Of a stretch of 14,274 nucleotides of DNA, positions 12,562 to 14,274 are shown piece by piece (within the stretch, counting starts at the first letter, position 1; each line of letters starts with the position of its first letter). The translations under genes were made by a program, and so were the position numbers. Source of the DNA: an uncultured Blautia sp. (GTDB taxonomy: Bacteria; Bacillota; Clostridia; Lachnospirales; Lachnospiraceae); contig UQCM01000071.1 in NCBI GenBank assembly GCA_900539525.1, positions 1 to 14,274 on the forward strand. The letters run 5' to 3'. The notes beneath the pieces are model-generated. The model saw only the letters and a program-made list of their open reading frames with translations, ran no database searches and had not been told where the DNA came from.

Positions 12562-13310
12562 ACCTTTTTCCTCCTGATCTTATTCCAGTTTTCCGTGCTG
12601 TGAATTATCATCTGATCCAGCTGGAATCTGTCGTGTTCCTTTTTGTAGATATTGCCGTATTTTGAAAAAGAGACAGGATAAAGTGCAAGCCCGGACAGGA
12701 TTTCTGTGAACCAGAGAGGCGTTGCTCCCATGACTTTGCTTTCCATCAGATAATAATCTTCCGGAAGGAGCAGTTCTCCGTGATCTCCTTTTTCCAGACC
12801 CATATCCGTGCGCCGGCTTCGTATGTTCCGGTCAAAGGTCACACGAAATTCCGGATCCTGCCGCCCGGACAGTGCGATCCTGTCATAGGCCAGATAAATG
12901 CCCCGGGCCACCGGATATCTGCAAAGAAAGAAATCGATTTCCCGAAGGATCTGGCTGTCCTCCTGCGGACGAATCCCATGCTCCACGTAATCATAAGCCT
13001 CCTGCAGCGTCAACCGGATCCTGCGCTTGTTTACAATCTTCTGATACTTTTTCTTGATCTCTAGAAATACCCCGGACTCCGGTGTCGGGATCCCGTAGCT
13101 GCGCAGCCGCAGCTTCTCCTTGTAGACCGGCTTCTCAATGGACCGGCGGATCAGTCCCGCATCGGGAGTATCATAATAAATATTGCAAATGGTGTGAAGC
13201 CCGTATTGATCCTCCTCCATAAAAGGCTTCAGACGACATCGCAGCTGATGATAAACATCCGCCGGCATCAGATATTTTTTTTCATAACGATTAAAGACAG
13301 ACTGTGCCAT
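12555..13310 (-). CDS. VTC-domain polyphosphate polymerase
   Basis: 251 residues, a stand-alone VTC (triphosphate tunnel) domain. Family members polymerise the gamma phosphate of nucleoside triphosphates into inorganic polyphosphate. Tunnel motifs are visible: NRYEKKYLM (E10, K11, K12), KLRLRSYG (66-73), FLEIKKKYQKIVNKRR (82-97), a mid-protein DRNIRSRR, YYLMESKVMG with the metal-binding E, and FSKYGNIYK near the end. No SPX domain and no membrane span, so it is probably cytoplasmic and may be brought to the membrane by the DUF4956 partner (inference). ATG has GGGAGAG upstream. It follows the MBL-fold gene by 24 nt. Other tunnel enzymes (CYTH, mRNA triphosphatase) share the fold, but the lysine-rich pattern and DUF4956 neighbour favour polyphosphate. 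Confidence 0.9.
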   Translation of the reverse strand: MAQSVFNRYEKKYLMPADVYHQLRCRLKPFMEEDQYGLHTICNIYYDTPDAGLIRRSIEKPVYKEKLRLRSYGIPTPESGVFLEIKKKYQKIVNKRRIRLTLQEAYDYVEHGIRPQEDSQILREIDFFLCRYPVARGIYLAYDRIALSGRQDPEFRVTFDRNIRSRRTDMGLEKGDHGELLLPEDYYLMESKVMGATPLWFTEILSGLALYPVSFSKYGNIYKKEHDRFQLDQMIIHSTENWNKIRRKKVC

Positions 13311-13334
13311 ATGTTCTCTCTCCCATTCCTTCCA

Positions 13335-14192
13335 TCACTGAACAACTTCAAGTTTGTTCCCGTCGCTGGTTACCGTTACGTCACCATTCTTTGTCTCAAA
13401 CGTACGAACACCATATTTTTTCAGAAGCTCCAGCGTCTTCGTATCGGATGGATGTTTATTTGAAGAACAGATGACGGCATATTCCGGAGAAACGGTTTCC
13501 AGCAGCTCCTGAAGTGCTGTTTCATACACCCCATGGTGCGGCATCTTCACAAAATCACAGGCTTCTGCCGTTCCACCGGAAATCCATTCCCTGATTCGCT
13601 GCTTCTCGGCATCACCGGCAAACAGCAAACGATTATTTCCATGCGTAATGGTCGTAACCAGGGATAAATTATTGTCGTACTCCAGTACATTGTCAGGAAT
13701 CTCAAAGGACTCCGGCGGCTCTACCCGTACATCCGCCTCACCCAGCTTGAATTCCATGGAACCGGTCAGCCTGAGCGGTTCGATTCCCTGCTGCCTGAGG
13801 GCTTTCATAAAGTCAAGATACTCTGTATGATTCCCCTCATAATCCGGAAGCAGGATCTGCCCGATCTCCATGGCTTCCACCAGCGTATCTGCACCTCCCA
13901 CGTGATCCTTGTCGAAATGAGTGATGATGAGCGTGTCCACGCGTGAAATGCCCTGACGTGTCAGAAATGTCACAATTTCCGCACCATCTTCCTCCTCCCC
14001 CGCATCAATCACGACCGTCTGGTCACCGTTCTGCGCCACAATGGCATCCGCTTTTCCTATTTTCAAAACAGTAACCTTCAGCGGCTCCAGGCGCTCCCCT
14101 GGGTTCGCCGCATCCAGCCTGAGGAATATCAAAATGCAGGCTGCCACCCCCAGGAGTATCATGACGGCCAGTGTTGTCTTATGTTCTTTCAT
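13335..14192 (-). CDS. ComEC-like metallo-beta-lactamase-fold protein, membrane-anchored
   Basis: 285 residues. Residues about 7-25 (TLAVMILLGVAACILIFL) are one uncleaved-looking membrane anchor; the rest is a soluble domain, likely outside the cell. Metal-site motifs: THFDKDHVGG (H92, D94, D96, H97), LLFAGDAE and MPHHGVYET. The HxDxDH form, with D at the second histidine position, is that of the ComEC/Rec2 C-terminal nuclease-like domain. Here it is free of the ComEC channel. By family it is a hydrolase, perhaps a nuclease or phosphodiesterase; the substrate is unknown. ATG has AGGAGGG 10 nt upstream. First visible gene of the operon with the polyphosphate polymerase, which makes a phosphate-scavenging role thinkable but not shown. 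Confidence 0.88.
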   Translation of the reverse strand: MKEHKTTLAVMILLGVAACILIFLRLDAANPGERLEPLKVTVLKIGKADAIVAQNGDQTVVIDAGEEEDGAEIVTFLTRQGISRVDTLIITHFDKDHVGGADTLVEAMEIGQILLPDYEGNHTEYLDFMKALRQQGIEPLRLTGSMEFKLGEADVRVEPPESFEIPDNVLEYDNNLSLVTTITHGNNRLLFAGDAEKQRIREWISGGTAEACDFVKMPHHGVYETALQELLETVSPEYAVICSSNKHPSDTKTLELLKKYGVRTFETKNGDVTVTSDGNKLEVVQ

Positions 14193-14220
14193 CGTGTAAA
14201 TCCCTCCTTTCTATAAAAAT

Positions 14221-14274
14221 GTAACTATTCAGAGTCCATTCGCAAAATCGCCTCTGCGAGGCTTTCCTTTTGCT
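14221..14274. repeat. Edge of a repeat-like sequence upstream of the MBL gene
   Basis: GTAACTATTCA (14221-14231) closely matches GTTACTATTCA at 9472, and CCTTTTGCT ends the window as it also occurs near 9412. A small hairpin GCCTC-TGC-GAGGC (14250-14262), followed by T-rich sequence on plus, lies inside. It could be one end of a second copy of the element between the permease genes, cut by the window edge. Weak evidence. Confidence 0.3.

Overview
The window looks like chromosome of a Gram-positive anaerobe of the Bacillota, most likely a Lachnospiraceae-type Clostridia (inference). The pointers are a class III fructose-1,6-bisphosphatase, an HPr that keeps both His15 and Ser46, an MtlR-type PRD regulator, AGGAGG-like ribosome binding sites, consensus sigma-A promoters and intermediate base composition. 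Nearly everything is on the minus strand, so transcription runs from high to low coordinates.

Right part (about 11119-14192): an apparent five-gene operon. It encodes a membrane-anchored ComEC-like metallo-beta-lactamase-fold protein, a VTC-domain polyphosphate polymerase, a DUF4956 membrane protein, an ECF-type sigma factor, and a 74-residue single-span membrane protein that starts at a TTG overlapping the sigma stop codon. Overlaps and short gaps tie the genes together.

Middle part (about 2507-10989): a sugar-alcohol PTS locus in two transcription units. Unit 1 has a consensus promoter and encodes two tandem mannitol-type EIICB permeases and MtlR, ending at a 24-bp perfect-stem terminator. 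Unit 2 has its own promoter and encodes EIIA (MtlF), 1-phosphofructokinase, a SorE-like zinc dehydrogenase and HPr. Both promoters carry the same operator-like inverted repeat at exactly the same distance (14 nt) from a TTGAAA -35 box. There is no mannitol-1-phosphate 5-dehydrogenase (MtlD). SorE-type regiochemistry on mannitol-1-phosphate would give fructose-1-phosphate, the substrate of the adjacent 1-phosphofructokinase. I propose a hexitol route through fructose-1-phosphate instead of fructose-6-phosphate.

Left part (1-2422): class III fructose-1,6-bisphosphatase (fbp) follows HPr. Its likely promoter is nested inside the HPr terminator. At the far left, on the plus strand, is the C-terminal end of a YczE/YitT-type membrane protein with in-frame stops upstream and a clear terminator downstream.

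Non-coding points of interest are a repeat-like element between the two permease genes with a related sequence at the right window edge, and different palindromes in the leaders of the two PTS units. I saw no tRNA, rRNA, CRISPR array or transposase gene.
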